This document shows, piece by piece, positions 8,883-16,988 of a stretch of DNA of 64,000 nucleotides. The notes under the pieces are model-generated. The model did no database searches. It saw nothing but the letters and a program-made list of their open reading frames with translations, and had not been told where the DNA came from. Position numbers and translations under genes: made by a program. Positions within the stretch are counted from its first letter, which is position 1; every line of letters begins with the position of its first letter. The DNA comes from Nocardioides soli (GTDB lineage Bacteria; Actinomycetota; Actinomycetes; Propionibacteriales; Nocardioidaceae): assembly GCF_014191495.1 (NCBI RefSeq), contig NZ_JACHWR010000001.1, positions 1,798,001 through 1,862,000 of the forward strand, given 5' to 3'.

Positions 8883-8900
8883 ATGGTAAGCAAGCGCTTA
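8883..8900. promoter_or_regulatory. TetR operator overlapping the tetR -10 box
   Basis: TAAGC (8887-8891), AAGC, GCTTA (8896-8900) is an inverted repeat enclosing the palindrome AAGCGCTT (8892-8899). It abuts TACCAT (8888-8883, minus strand), the candidate -10 box of the TetR gene. The position between divergent genes supports autoregulation. Confidence 0.6.
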
Positions 8901-8954
8901 GTCAAGGACAAGCAGGACCCGACCGGGTGGAGGCGGCGTGACGGGAGGACCGGG

Positions 8955-9749
8955 ATGCACCCGCTGATCGAGGGCCGCGGGGTCGTCGTGACCGGGGCCG
9001 GGCGCGGCATCGGCCGCGCGCTCGCCGTGCGGATGGCCGCCGAGGGGGCGCGGGTCGTGGTCAACGACCTGGACGCCGACACCGCGCGCGCGGTCGCCGG
9101 CGAGGTCGGCGGCACCGCCCTGCCCGGCGACGTCGCCACGGCCGAGGGCGTGCGCGCGCTGGTCGACGGCGCCACCGACGCGCTCGGCCGGATCGACGTC
9201 TTCTTCGCCAACGCCGGCATCGACGGAGCGGTCGGGCCCGACAGCCTCCAGACGCCGGACGACGCGTGGGACAAGATCGTCGACGTGAACGTGCTGGCCC
9301 ACGTCCGCGCCGCCCGCGAGCTCGTGCCGCGCTGGCTCGGGGACGGGCGGGGCGGCCGCTTCGTGGTCACTGCGTCGGCCGCCGGGCTGCTGACGATGAT
9401 CGGCAGCGCGCCGTACGCCGTGACCAAGCACGCCGCGGTCGGCTTCGCCGAGTGGCTCTCGGTCACCTACGGTGCCCGCGGCGTCGACGTGCACGCGATC
9501 TGCCCGCAGGGCGTGAGGACCCAGATGCTCGAGGACGCCGGCCCGCTCCAGGACCTGCTCTCGCGCGACAGCGCGCTCGAGCCCGAGCAGGTCGCCGACG
9601 CCGCCGTGGCCGCCATCGGGGAGGGCCGGTTCCTGGTGCTCCCCCACCCCGAGGTGGCGGCCTACTACGCCGCGCGGGCGACCGACACCGACCGCTGGCT
9701 GGCCGGGATGCGCCGGCTGCAGCAGAAGGTCGACCAAGCCACGAGCTAG
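8955..9749 (+). CDS. Short-chain dehydrogenase/reductase (SDR)
   Basis: 264 residues, classical SDR length. TGAGRGIG (13-20) binds NAD(P); the NAG motif occurs in FFANAGID; the catalytic Ser/Tyr/Lys are in TASAAG and YAVTK. The frame is open upstream to 8742, but the ATG at 8955 has GGGAGGAC at proper spacing and gives the family N-terminus, and the longer frame would run through the TetR gene. It is probably controlled by the divergent TetR. It oxidises or reduces a hydroxyl/keto group on an unknown, possibly lipid, substrate. Confidence 0.9.
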   Translation: MHPLIEGRGVVVTGAGRGIGRALAVRMAAEGARVVVNDLDADTARAVAGEVGGTALPGDVATAEGVRALVDGATDALGRIDVFFANAGIDGAVGPDSLQTPDDAWDKIVDVNVLAHVRAARELVPRWLGDGRGGRFVVTASAAGLLTMIGSAPYAVTKHAAVGFAEWLSVTYGARGVDVHAICPQGVRTQMLEDAGPLQDLLSRDSALEPEQVADAAVAAIGEGRFLVLPHPEVAAYYAARATDTDRWLAGMRRLQQKVDQATS

Positions 9750-10342
9750 GCCCGCCGCGTCTCCAGGATCCGGAACCCCTTGGCGCTGGCGAGCCGGGCG
9801 GTCGGCCAGCCCTGGTCGCCGAGCCAGCGCTGCAGCGAGTCGGCGCCGAGGTTCTTGCCGACCACCATCACCGCACGGCCACCCGGCGCCAGGCGAGGCA
9901 GCCAGGTGAGCAGCAGGTCGTGCAGGGCCTCCTTGCCGATCCGGATCGGCGGGTTCGACCAGATCTCGTCGTACTCGTCCCCCGTCGGCACCTGCTCGGG
10001 GCGGCACGCGACGAAGCGGCCGGCGACGCCCATCGCCCGGGCGTTCTCGTTGGCGAGCGCGATCGCGCGGTCGTTGACGTCGATCGCCGTGACCGAGGCG
10101 AGCGGTACGGCGGCGGCGATCGCCAGCCCGATCACGCCGTACCCGCAGCCCAGGTCGAGGAACCGGCCCTGCACCGGCGGCTCGGTCTCGCGGAAGAGCA
10201 CCCCGGTCGCGTGGTCGAGGTGGCCGCGGCTGAAGACGCCGGAGCCGCTCACCAGCGTGAGCTCGTGGCCCCAGACCGAGCAGGTGAAGGTCTCGCGCTC
10301 GAACGGCACCGAGGGGTCGGCGCTGAAGTAGTGGTCGGTCAT
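9746..10342 (-). CDS. RsmC-like class I SAM methyltransferase
   Basis: 198 residues with the MTS/RsmC domain. The SAM-binding motif is FLDLGCGYGVIGL and the base-flipping motif is NPPIR (after YDEIWS), close to the NPPF/Y of N2-guanine methyltransferases. RsmC methylates G1207 of 16S rRNA; this short single-domain form is common in actinobacteria, so that role is likely but unproven. Its ATG overlaps the truA stop codon (ATGA), implying translational coupling. Its TAG stop overlaps that of the convergent SDR gene within CTAG. Confidence 0.8.
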   Translation of the reverse strand: MTDHYFSADPSVPFERETFTCSVWGHELTLVSGSGVFSRGHLDHATGVLFRETEPPVQGRFLDLGCGYGVIGLAIAAAVPLASVTAIDVNDRAIALANENARAMGVAGRFVACRPEQVPTGDEYDEIWSNPPIRIGKEALHDLLLTWLPRLAPGGRAVMVVGKNLGADSLQRWLGDQGWPTARLASAKGFRILETRRA

Positions 10343-11145
10343 CCGTCGATCTCCTCGGGGCGGCGGCGGGCCATCGTCTGGTGCACCCGCGACTCGAGCT
10401 CGTCGTCGGGCGGGTAGCCGACCTCCTCGAGCGTGAGGCCGTGGGCGTGCACGACCGCGACCGACGAGCTGCGCACCGCCGCGCGCAGGATCTCGTCGGC
10501 CCAGTCGACGGGCCGGCGTCCCTCGCCGATCGCGATCAGGCAGCCGACCAGCGACCGGACCATGCTGTGGCAGAAGGCGTCCGCGCGCACGGTGCCGACC
10601 AGGACGCCGTCGTCACGCCGCCACGACAGCTCCTCCAGGGTCCGGATCGTCGTCGCGCCCTCGCGCTGCTTGCAGAACGAGGCGAAGTCGTGCCGCCCGA
10701 CGAGCAGCAGCGACGCGGCGTTCATCGCGGCCTCGTCGAGCGGTCGCGGCCAGGCCAGCACGTGCGACCGGGTGAGCGGGTCGACGGCGGCCGGGGTGTC
10801 GGCGATCCGGTAGGCGTAGCGCCGCCACAGCGCGCCGAAGCGGGCGTCGAACGCCGGCGCGGCCTCGGCCGCGCGACGCACCCGCACGTCGGCGGGCAGG
10901 ATGCCGTTCAGCCGCCGCACCAGGGACCCGAGCTCCGGCGGCTCCGCGACGTCCAGGTGCACGACCTGCCCCCGGGCGTGCACGCCGGCGTCGGTGCGGC
11001 CGGCGCAGACCACGTCGACCGCCGGCAGCCGCAGCGCGGTCGCCAGCGCGGCGGTCAGCTCGCCTTGCACGGTCCGCAGTCGCGGCTGGGCGGCCCAGCC
11101 GTGGAAGTCGGTGCCGTCGTAGGCGAGGTCGAGGCGGAGGCGCAC
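10339..11145 (-). CDS. truA: tRNA pseudouridine synthase A
   Basis: TruA isomerises uridines 38-40 of the tRNA anticodon stem. The family signature GRTDAGVHARGQV carries the catalytic Asp, and the N-terminal LDLAYDGTDFHGWA block is intact. A TTG at 11154 is in frame, but GTG at 11145 gives the usual MRLRLDLAYDG start (268 residues). TAGGAT 8 nt before that GTG can act as a -10 box of a leaderless mRNA, or its AGGA as a ribosome binding site; either favours 11145. The 3' end is coupled to the methyltransferase. In many actinobacteria truA directly follows rplQ; here it is 4 kb away. Confidence 0.93.
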   Translation of the reverse strand: MRLRLDLAYDGTDFHGWAAQPRLRTVQGELTAALATALRLPAVDVVCAGRTDAGVHARGQVVHLDVAEPPELGSLVRRLNGILPADVRVRRAAEAAPAFDARFGALWRRYAYRIADTPAAVDPLTRSHVLAWPRPLDEAAMNAASLLLVGRHDFASFCKQREGATTIRTLEELSWRRDDGVLVGTVRADAFCHSMVRSLVGCLIAIGEGRRPVDWADEILRAAVRSSSVAVVHAHGLTLEEVGYPPDDELESRVHQTMARRRPEEIDG

Positions 11146-11153
11146 GACAGACA

Positions 11154-11176
11154 ATCCTATGAGCCGGGCCTACGCT
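11154..11176. promoter_or_regulatory. Divergent leaderless -10 boxes for truA and the receiver-flavoprotein gene
   Basis: TAGGAT on the minus strand (11159-11154) is 8 nt before the truA GTG. TACGCT on the plus strand (11171-11176) is 7 nt before the GTG at 11184. Both fit TANNNT. The whole space between the two start codons is 38 bp. Confidence 0.55.
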
Positions 11177-11183
11177 CGTTGTC

Positions 11184-12845
11184 GTGAGCGCCGTCCCCGC
11201 CATCGTGCTCATCTCGGAGGACCACCCCGACGAGATGCGCGCCGGCTTCGCACGCTACGTCGCGGAGTACGACGTCCGCGTCGCGCGGTCGTGCCGCGAG
11301 GCGCTCCTGGTCACCCACGACGTGCTCGCCGAGGGCGGCACGGTCGCGATGTTCGCGAGCGAGTCGGTGCTGCCCGACGCCGACGTGCTGCACTGCTTCC
11401 ACAAGCTCCGCGAGAAGGTGCCGACCGCGCGCCGGGTCATCGCCGCCCACTGGGACCGCTTCGTCCGGGACGCGCCCGGCCTGCGCGCCGGCATGGCCAA
11501 GGGCAAGTACGACGCGTTCCTGCTGATGCCGCGCGGCACCCGCGACGAGGAGTTCCACCACGCGATCACCGACCTGCTCTCCGACTGGGGCTCGACGGTG
11601 CCCGACCCGGAGGTCGTGGCGGTCAAGATCATCTCCCCGGTCCGCGACGGGCTGACCCTGGCGATCCGCGACTTCCTCGACCGGATGGGCATGCCGAGCC
11701 GGGTCTGGCCGCCCGACAGCGACGCCGGCCGCTACGTGCTCGCGCAGTGGGACGGCGAGCCGGCGTACCCGCTGGTCTGCTCGGTCAACCGCCAGGTCAT
11801 CCACGCGACGAGCGTCCGCGACGTCGCGATCAACATCTACGGCACGCCCACCGAGATCGACCTCGACCACGTCGTCGACGTCGCGGTGGTCGGCGGTGGC
11901 CCGGCCGGCCTGGCCGCCGCCGTGTACGCCGCGTCGGAGGGCCTGTCGACGGTGATCCTGGAGGCCGAGGCGATCGGCGGCCAGGCCGGCACCAGCTCCA
12001 TGATCCGCAACTACCTGGGCTTCCCGCGCGGCATCTCCGGCATGCGCCTGGCCCAGCGGGCCCGCAACCAGGCGCTCCGCTTCGGGGCCCGGTTCTACAC
12101 CGGGCAGGTGGTCGACGAGCTGCGCCCGGGCCTCGACGGCGACCCCCACGTGCTGTGCACCGACAGCGGCGAGGTGCGGGCCCGCGCGGTGGTGATCTCC
12201 AGCGGGGTGGCCTACCGCAAGCTGCGGGTCGACCCGGTCGAGGAGCTGGTCGGCTCCGGCGTCTACTACGGCGCGGCGATGACGGCCGCGCGGGAGATGG
12301 AGGGCCAGGACGTGTACGTCGTGGGCGGCGGCAACTCCGCCGGCCAGGCCGCGGTGCACCTCGCCCGGTTCGCCCGCTCCGTGACGATCCTGGTACGCCG
12401 GCCGGACCTGGCCGAGACGATGTCGTCGTACCTGATCGGGGAGATCCGGTACAACCCGCGGATCACGGTGCGCACCTGCAGCCGGGTCGTCGACGGCGGC
12501 GGCGACGGCCGCCTGGAGTGGCTGGGCCTGGAGGACGTACGCACCGGCGAGCGGGAGCGGGTGCCGACGTACGGCCTCTTCCTGCTGCTCGGTGCGGAGC
12601 CGCACTGCGACTGGATCCCGCAGCAGATCGCCCGCGACGACCACGGCTTCGTGCTCACCGGGCGCGACGTGCCCCGCGACCGATGGGTCGACGACCTGCC
12701 GCCGGAGAACCTCGCCACCACCGTCCCCGGCATCTTCGCCGCGGGCGACGTCCGCTCGGGCTCGATGAAGCGGGTCGCGTCCGCCAGCGGCGAGGGCGCC
12801 TCCGTCGTGCCGCTGGTCCACGCGTTCCTGGCGCCGGCGCCCTAG
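11184..12845 (+). CDS. Receiver-like domain fused to thioredoxin-reductase-like flavoprotein lacking CxxC
   Basis: 553 residues in three parts: a degenerate response-regulator receiver (about 1-135), a linking alpha/beta domain (145-220), and a thioredoxin-reductase-like module with FAD motif GGGPAG (237-242), GGQAG, NADPH motif GGGNSAG (381-387) and the final GIFAAGDVR. Databases call this a fused response regulator/thioredoxin-disulfide reductase, but the redox CxxC is absent: the equivalent region reads YYGAAMTAARE (361-371). The receiver phospho-Asp position appears to be Glu60 and the conserved Lys before Pro is Met115. It is thus probably a flavin NAD(P)H oxidoreductase with a constitutive receiver-like module. 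The GTG start is 7 nt after TACGCT. Confidence 0.85.
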   Translation: MSAVPAIVLISEDHPDEMRAGFARYVAEYDVRVARSCREALLVTHDVLAEGGTVAMFASESVLPDADVLHCFHKLREKVPTARRVIAAHWDRFVRDAPGLRAGMAKGKYDAFLLMPRGTRDEEFHHAITDLLSDWGSTVPDPEVVAVKIISPVRDGLTLAIRDFLDRMGMPSRVWPPDSDAGRYVLAQWDGEPAYPLVCSVNRQVIHATSVRDVAINIYGTPTEIDLDHVVDVAVVGGGPAGLAAAVYAASEGLSTVILEAEAIGGQAGTSSMIRNYLGFPRGISGMRLAQRARNQALRFGARFYTGQVVDELRPGLDGDPHVLCTDSGEVRARAVVISSGVAYRKLRVDPVEELVGSGVYYGAAMTAAREMEGQDVYVVGGGNSAGQAAVHLARFARSVTILVRRPDLAETMSSYLIGEIRYNPRITVRTCSRVVDGGGDGRLEWLGLEDVRTGERERVPTYGLFLLLGAEPHCDWIPQQIARDDHGFVLTGRDVPRDRWVDDLPPENLATTVPGIFAAGDVRSGSMKRVASASGEGASVVPLVHAFLAPAP

Positions 12846-13720
12846 AGCTCCGAGCGGTACGGCGGGTCCGCGCCGGGTCGCGAGACCGTGACCGCCGCCG
12901 CGCGGGCGGCGTGCGCGAGCACCTCCTCGACCTCCGAGGTGGACAGGCCGTCGAGCGGACGACCCCACAGGGCGTCGACCACCGCGGCACCGAACGTGTC
13001 GCCCGCCCCGATCGTGTCGGCGACCTCGACCGGCAGCGACGCGACCTCGACGGCCCGCGTCGCGTCGACCCAGGTCGCGCCCTCGCCGCCCCGGGTCACC
13101 ACGACCGCGGTCGGGCCGAGGGCGAGGAGGTGGCGCGCGGCGGCGTCGACGTCGAGGGCCGGGTAGAGCGTCGCGAGATCCTCGTCGGAGGCCTTCACCA
13201 GGTCGGCGGCCGCCGCCATCCGCTCGACCTGCGCCACCACGTCGGGACCGGTGCCGGTGATGGCGGGTCGCGCGTTGACGTCGTAGCTGATCGTCGTGGT
13301 GCCGCGCAGGCCGCCGAGCAGCTCGAGCACCTGGCCGGCGCCGGGCTCGAGCACGACCCCGATCGAGCACACGTGCACCGCGACGGGTTGCCCCGGTTCG
13401 ACCGGGCCGAGCCGCCACTCCAGGTCGAAGTCGTACGACGCGGCCCCGTCCGCGCCGATGGTCGCCGACGCGGTGGCCGTGCGCTCCAGGACGACCGGGT
13501 CGGTGGCCAGCTCCACGCCGGCCCGGGCCAGGTGCTCGGCCAGCATCCGGCCCCGAGCATCGTCGGACCAGGCGGTCGCGAACCGGACCGGCCGGCCCAG
13601 GCGGGCCAGCGCCACCGCGACGTTCGCCGCGCTGCCCCCGGCGTGCTCGACGGTCGTGCCGTCGGCGGCGTGCACGATGTCGACGAGCGCTTCACCGATC
13701 ACGAGGGCGTCCCTGCACAT
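12842..13720 (-). CDS. PfkB-family carbohydrate kinase (fructokinase-like)
   Basis: 292 residues, PfkB/ribokinase fold. N-terminal ALVIGEALVDIV and GGSAANVAVALARLG form the sugar-binding part, and DTIGAGDTFGAA carries the catalytic Asp and anion hole. It transfers phosphate from ATP to a sugar or nucleoside, most like fructokinases. It is convergent with the flavoprotein gene; the two TAG stops overlap in CTAG (12842-12845). It starts 22 bp from a divergent GntR regulator, which may control it. Substrate is not certain. Confidence 0.85.
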   Translation of the reverse strand: MCRDALVIGEALVDIVHAADGTTVEHAGGSAANVAVALARLGRPVRFATAWSDDARGRMLAEHLARAGVELATDPVVLERTATASATIGADGAASYDFDLEWRLGPVEPGQPVAVHVCSIGVVLEPGAGQVLELLGGLRGTTTISYDVNARPAITGTGPDVVAQVERMAAAADLVKASDEDLATLYPALDVDAAARHLLALGPTAVVVTRGGEGATWVDATRAVEVASLPVEVADTIGAGDTFGAAVVDALWGRPLDGLSTSEVEEVLAHAARAAAVTVSRPGADPPYRSEL

Positions 13721-13730
13721 GGGACGTCTC

Positions 13731-13736
13731 TACCAT
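13731..13736 (+). promoter_or_regulatory. Candidate -10 box of the GntR gene (leaderless)
   Basis: TACCAT lies 6 nt before the ATG at 13743, with no ribosome binding site. The 22-bp space between this ATG and the pfkB ATG must hold both promoters' -10 regions. Confidence 0.5.
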
Positions 13737-13742
13737 GCGGTC

Positions 13743-14105
13743 ATGACCGAGATGGTGGTCCACCCGCTCGACGCCGACTCGCCGGTGCCGCCCTTCGAGC
13801 AGCTCCGCGCCCAGATCGCGACGCGCGCCGCCTCCGGCGACCTGCCCGCCGGCACCCGCCTCCCGACCGTGCGCGCGCTGGCGGCCGACATCGGGCTCGC
13901 GGTCAACACCGTCGCCAAGGCCTACCGGGCGCTGGAGGCCGACGGCGTGATCGCCACCGAGGGCCGGCGGGGCACGTTCGTCGCGGCCAGCGCCGCCGGC
14001 TCCGGGGCCGATGCCCGCGACGCCGCGGCGGCGTACGTCGCCGCCGCCCGGCGGCTCGGCCTCACCCTCCCCGAGGCGGTCCGTCTCGTCGAGCGGGCCT
14101 GGTGA
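13743..14105 (+). CDS. Short GntR-family regulator (YtrA-like)
   Basis: 120 residues: a winged helix-turn-helix (PPFEQLRAQIATRAASGDLPAGTRLPTVR... with LAVNTVAKAYRALEADGVI) followed by only about 45 residues, so there is no large effector domain. This is the size and layout of the YtrA subgroup, whose members usually control nearby transport or metabolic genes. Neighbours are the divergent PfkB kinase and the ketopantoate-reductase homologue that starts 6 nt after the stop, so it may form an operon with the latter. Confidence 0.88.
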   Translation: MTEMVVHPLDADSPVPPFEQLRAQIATRAASGDLPAGTRLPTVRALAADIGLAVNTVAKAYRALEADGVIATEGRRGTFVAASAAGSGADARDAAAAYVAAARRLGLTLPEAVRLVERAW

Positions 14106-14111
14106 CGCGAC

Positions 14112-15002
14112 ATGCGGTACGTGGTCTACGGCGCGGGCGCGGTCGGCGGCGTCATCGGCGGCCGCCTCCACCTCGCCGGGGTGCCGGTCACCCTGGTCGC
14201 GCGCGGTGAGCACTTCGTCCGCCTTCGCGAGCACGGCCTGGTGCTCGACGCGCCCGAGGGACGTCATCGCATCGAGGCACCCGTCGTCTCCTCCGTCGCC
14301 CAGGTCCACTGGAGCGCGGAGACGGTGGTGCTGCTGACCGTGAAGTCGCACCAGACCGCGGCCGCCCTGGACGACCTCGTGCGTCACGCCCCGCCGAGCA
14401 CGGTGGTCGCGTGTGCCCAGAACGGCGTCGCCAACGAGCCGGAGGTCCTGCGCCGGTTCGCCGCGACGTACGCCGTGTGCGTGATGCTGCCCGCCCTGCA
14501 CCTCGACCCGGGCGTGGTGGTGCAGAAGTGCGGGCCGACGCCGGGGATCCTCGACCTGGGCCGGTACCCGCAGGGCGTGGACGCGACCGCCGAGGCGATC
14601 GCGGCCGACCTCGGCCTGGCCGGCTTCGAGTCGCGGCCGCGACCGGACATCATGGCGTGGAAGTACCGGAAGCTGCTCACCAACGCCGCCGGCGACGCGG
14701 CGACGCTCTTCGCTGGCGACGAGGCGCCAGGGCTCGCCGAGCAGGTCGCCGCGGAGGGAGAGGCCGTCCTGGCCGCCGCCGGGATCAGCGCGGTCACGGC
14801 GGCCACGGACGACGAGCGCCGCGGCGACCTCCTGCAGCCCCGGCCGGACATCGGCTTCGGCGGCAACTCGCTCGCGCAGAGCCTGGCCCGGGGGCTCCCC
14901 ACCGAGATCCACCACCGGGTCGGCGAGCTCGTGCTGCTCGGGCGGCTGCACGGGGTGCCGACCCCCGCATGCGACCGGGTGCTCCGCGAGTGCCTGAAAT
15001 GA
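14112..15002 (+). CDS. 2-dehydropantoate 2-reductase (ApbA/PanE family)
   Basis: 296 residues. The N-terminal Rossmann domain starts YVVYGAGAVGGVIGG (dinucleotide motif 8-13) and TVKSHQT holds the expected catalytic-site Lys; the C-terminal helical domain includes KYRKLLTNAAGD. Ketopantoate reductase makes pantoate for coenzyme A with NADPH. No panB or panC is nearby, and paralogues of this family with other substrates are common, so the family is certain but the pathway is not. It lies 6 nt after the GntR stop and ends at a strong terminator. Confidence 0.85.
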   Translation: MRYVVYGAGAVGGVIGGRLHLAGVPVTLVARGEHFVRLREHGLVLDAPEGRHRIEAPVVSSVAQVHWSAETVVLLTVKSHQTAAALDDLVRHAPPSTVVACAQNGVANEPEVLRRFAATYAVCVMLPALHLDPGVVVQKCGPTPGILDLGRYPQGVDATAEAIAADLGLAGFESRPRPDIMAWKYRKLLTNAAGDAATLFAGDEAPGLAEQVAAEGEAVLAAAGISAVTAATDDERRGDLLQPRPDIGFGGNSLAQSLARGLPTEIHHRVGELVLLGRLHGVPTPACDRVLRECLK

Positions 15003-15037
15003 CGACGACCCGCCAGCAGTCGCTGGCGGGTCGTCGT
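15002..15037. terminator. 16-bp perfect hairpin, bidirectional terminator
   Basis: Arm 15002-15017 (ACGACGACCCGCCAGC) pairs perfectly with 15022-15037 around the loop AGTC. It sits between the convergent PanE-family gene and rplQ and closes the ribosomal super-operon. There is no long U tract, as is usual in actinobacteria. Confidence 0.85.
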
Positions 15038-15057
15038 GCCGACGTGCGAGACCTGGG

Positions 15058-15657
15058 TCAGGCCTTGTCCTCGTCCTCGGCGGTCTCCTCGGTGGCCGGA
15101 GCCTCCTCGGCGGCCTCCTCGGCCACGACCTCCTCCGCGACGTTCTCGACGAGAGCGTCCTCGGCGACGACGTCCTCGGCGACGGCCTCCTCGACCGGGG
15201 CCTCCTCGACCGGGGCCTCCTCGACCGGGGCCTCCTCGACCGGGGCGGGGGCAGCAGCGGCCGGAGCGGCCTTCTTCGCCTTGGGGGCCGACGGCTGGTA
15301 GGCCTCGGTCACCAGCTCGATGACCGCCAGCGGGGCGTTGTCGCCCTTGCGCGGCCCGATCTTGGTGATCCGGGTGTAGCCGCCGGGCCGCTCGGCGAAG
15401 GTCGGCGCGATCTCGGTGAACAGCGCGTGCACGACCGACTTGTCGCGGATGGTCTTGAGGACCTCGCGACGGTTGTGCAGGTCACCCTTCTTGGCCTTGG
15501 TGATCAGCTTCTCGGCGTACGGCCGCAGCGCGCGGGCCCGCGACTCGGTCGTCGTGATCCGGCCGTGCTCGAACAGCTGGGTGGCCAGGTTCGACAGGAT
15601 CAGGCGCTGGTGGGCCGGGCTGCCGCCGAGGCGGGGACCCTTGGTGGGCTTGGGCAT
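15058..15657 (-). CDS. rplQ: 50S ribosomal protein bL17 with long acidic tail
   Basis: 199 residues. Residues 1-118 are a complete bL17 ([33 protein letters not shown], then the core ending LVTEAYQP), which binds 23S rRNA near the exit tunnel. The rest is an Ala/Glu/Val-rich low-complexity tail with four PVEEA repeats; actinobacterial L17 tails vary, but this one is long. It is the last gene of the alpha operon, ends at the 16-bp terminator, and follows rpoA after 201 nt that carry no other gene. Ribosome binding site GAGAG precedes the ATG. Confidence 0.97.
   Translation of the reverse strand: MPKPTKGPRLGGSPAHQRLILSNLATQLFEHGRITTTESRARALRPYAEKLITKAKKGDLHNRREVLKTIRDKSVVHALFTEIAPTFAERPGGYTRITKIGPRKGDNAPLAVIELVTEAYQPSAPKAKKAAPAAAAPAPVEEAPVEEAPVEEAPVEEAVAEDVVAEDALVENVAEEVVAEEAAEEAPATEETAEDEDKA
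15185..15244 (-). repeat. Four 15-bp tandem repeats in rplQ
   Basis: Four exact units GCCTCCTCGACCGGG on the plus strand encode the PVEEA repeats of the L17 tail. Exact repetition implies recent slippage expansion. Confidence 0.9.
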
Positions 15658-15858
15658 TGCTCTCTCTTTTCTCTCCGGCCGTACGAGGTACCGGGGTAGA
15701 CGACCGCCCAGGATGGCGATCGATTTTCACTTGTCCAGCAATCCGTGTCCCGGTCACCCGAAGCACGACCCTCAGGCCGCCAGGCGACCGGAACCACAGA
15801 CTGCGTCAACTGCGGCGCGGCAGCGTGGCGCCGAAGGCGACACGCTCGCGCAATTCCA

Positions 15859-16875
15859 TCAGTACTGCTCGTCCTCGACGAAGGCATCGTCGTCGTCATC
15901 GCCGTACGCCGCGAGGGCGGCGTGCGGGTCGAAGCCGGGCGCGCTGTCCTTGAGGGACAGGCCCATCTCGACCAGCTTGGCCTTGACCTCGTCGATCGAC
16001 TTCGCGCCGAAGTTGCGGATGTCGAGCAGGTCCTGCTCCGAGCGGCTGATGAGCTCACCCACGGTGTGGATGCCCTCGCGCTTGAGGCAGTTGTACGAGC
16101 GGACGGTCAGCTGCAGGTCCTCGACCGGGAGGGCGAGGTCGGCGGCCAGCTGCTCGTCGACCGGCGACGGGCCGATGTCGATGCCCTCGGCCTCGACGTT
16201 CAGCTCGCGGGCCAGGCCGAAGAGCTCGACCAGCGTCTTGCCGGCCGAGGCGATCGCGTCACGGGGACGGATCGACGGCTTGGTCTCGACGTCGATGACG
16301 AGCTTGTCGAAGTCGGTGCGCTGCTCGACACGGGTGGCCTCGACCTTGTAGGTCACCTTGAGGACCGGGCTGTAGATCGAGTCGACCGGCATCCGGCCGA
16401 TCTCGTTGTCCGCGCCCTTGTTCTGGACGGCGGAGACGTAGCCGCGGCCGCGCTCGACGACCAGCTCCATCTCGAGCTTGCCCTTGTCGGACAGCGTGGC
16501 GATCTTCAGGTCCGGGTTGTGCACCTCGACGCCGGCCGGCGGCGCGATGTCCGCGGCCGTGACGTCACCGGCACCCGACTTGCGCAGGTACATGGTGACG
16601 GGCTCGTCGTGCTCCGAGGAGACGACCAGGCCCTTGAGGTTGAGGATGATCTCGGTGACGTCTTCCTTGACACCCTCGATGGTCGAGAACTCGTGGAGGA
16701 CGCTGTCGATCTTGATGCTCGTGACCGAGGCACCGGGGATCGAGCTGAGCAGGGTACGACGCAGCGAGTTGCCGAGCGTGTAGCCGAAGCCCGGCTCCAG
16801 GGGCTCGATGACGAACCGCGAACGGAACTCGTCGACGGTCTCTTCCGACAGAGTGGGGCGCTGTGCGATGAGCAC
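15859..16875 (-). CDS. rpoA: RNA polymerase alpha subunit
   Basis: 338 residues. The N-terminal dimerisation domain ([28 protein letters not shown]) and the C-terminal DNA/activator-binding domain ([20 protein letters not shown]...[16 protein letters not shown]) are both complete, with an acidic tail. It nucleates RNA polymerase assembly and contacts UP elements and activators. The start is GTG at 16875, with GGAAAGGAAAG upstream. It is in the alpha operon after rpsD, with a 113-nt gap containing a 7-bp GC hairpin (16892-16898 with 16913-16919) that could attenuate. Confidence 0.98.
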   Translation of the reverse strand: MLIAQRPTLSEETVDEFRSRFVIEPLEPGFGYTLGNSLRRTLLSSIPGASVTSIKIDSVLHEFSTIEGVKEDVTEIILNLKGLVVSSEHDEPVTMYLRKSGAGDVTAADIAPPAGVEVHNPDLKIATLSDKGKLEMELVVERGRGYVSAVQNKGADNEIGRMPVDSIYSPVLKVTYKVEATRVEQRTDFDKLVIDVETKPSIRPRDAIASAGKTLVELFGLARELNVEAEGIDIGPSPVDEQLAADLALPVEDLQLTVRSYNCLKREGIHTVGELISRSEQDLLDIRNFGAKSIDEVKAKLVEMGLSLKDSAPGFDPHAALAAYGDDDDDAFVEDEQY

Positions 16876-16988
16876 TTGTTTCTTTCCTTTCCGGGCCCAC
16901 CCGCTATTTGACGGGCCCGAACTTCAGGGTCGACGGAAGGTGAGGACGGCGCCGCGACTCCTCGCGGTCTCCACGGCGCCGACCATGG

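Noticed and set aside
11157..14209. Long open frames on both strands spanning several genes (truA to ketopantoate reductase)
   Set aside because: They cross several recognised gene boundaries and show no family similarity.
16876..16988. GC inverted repeats between rpsD and rpoA as a terminator
   Set aside because: Stems are short (7 bp), no U tract follows, and rpoA has to be read through; at most an attenuator.
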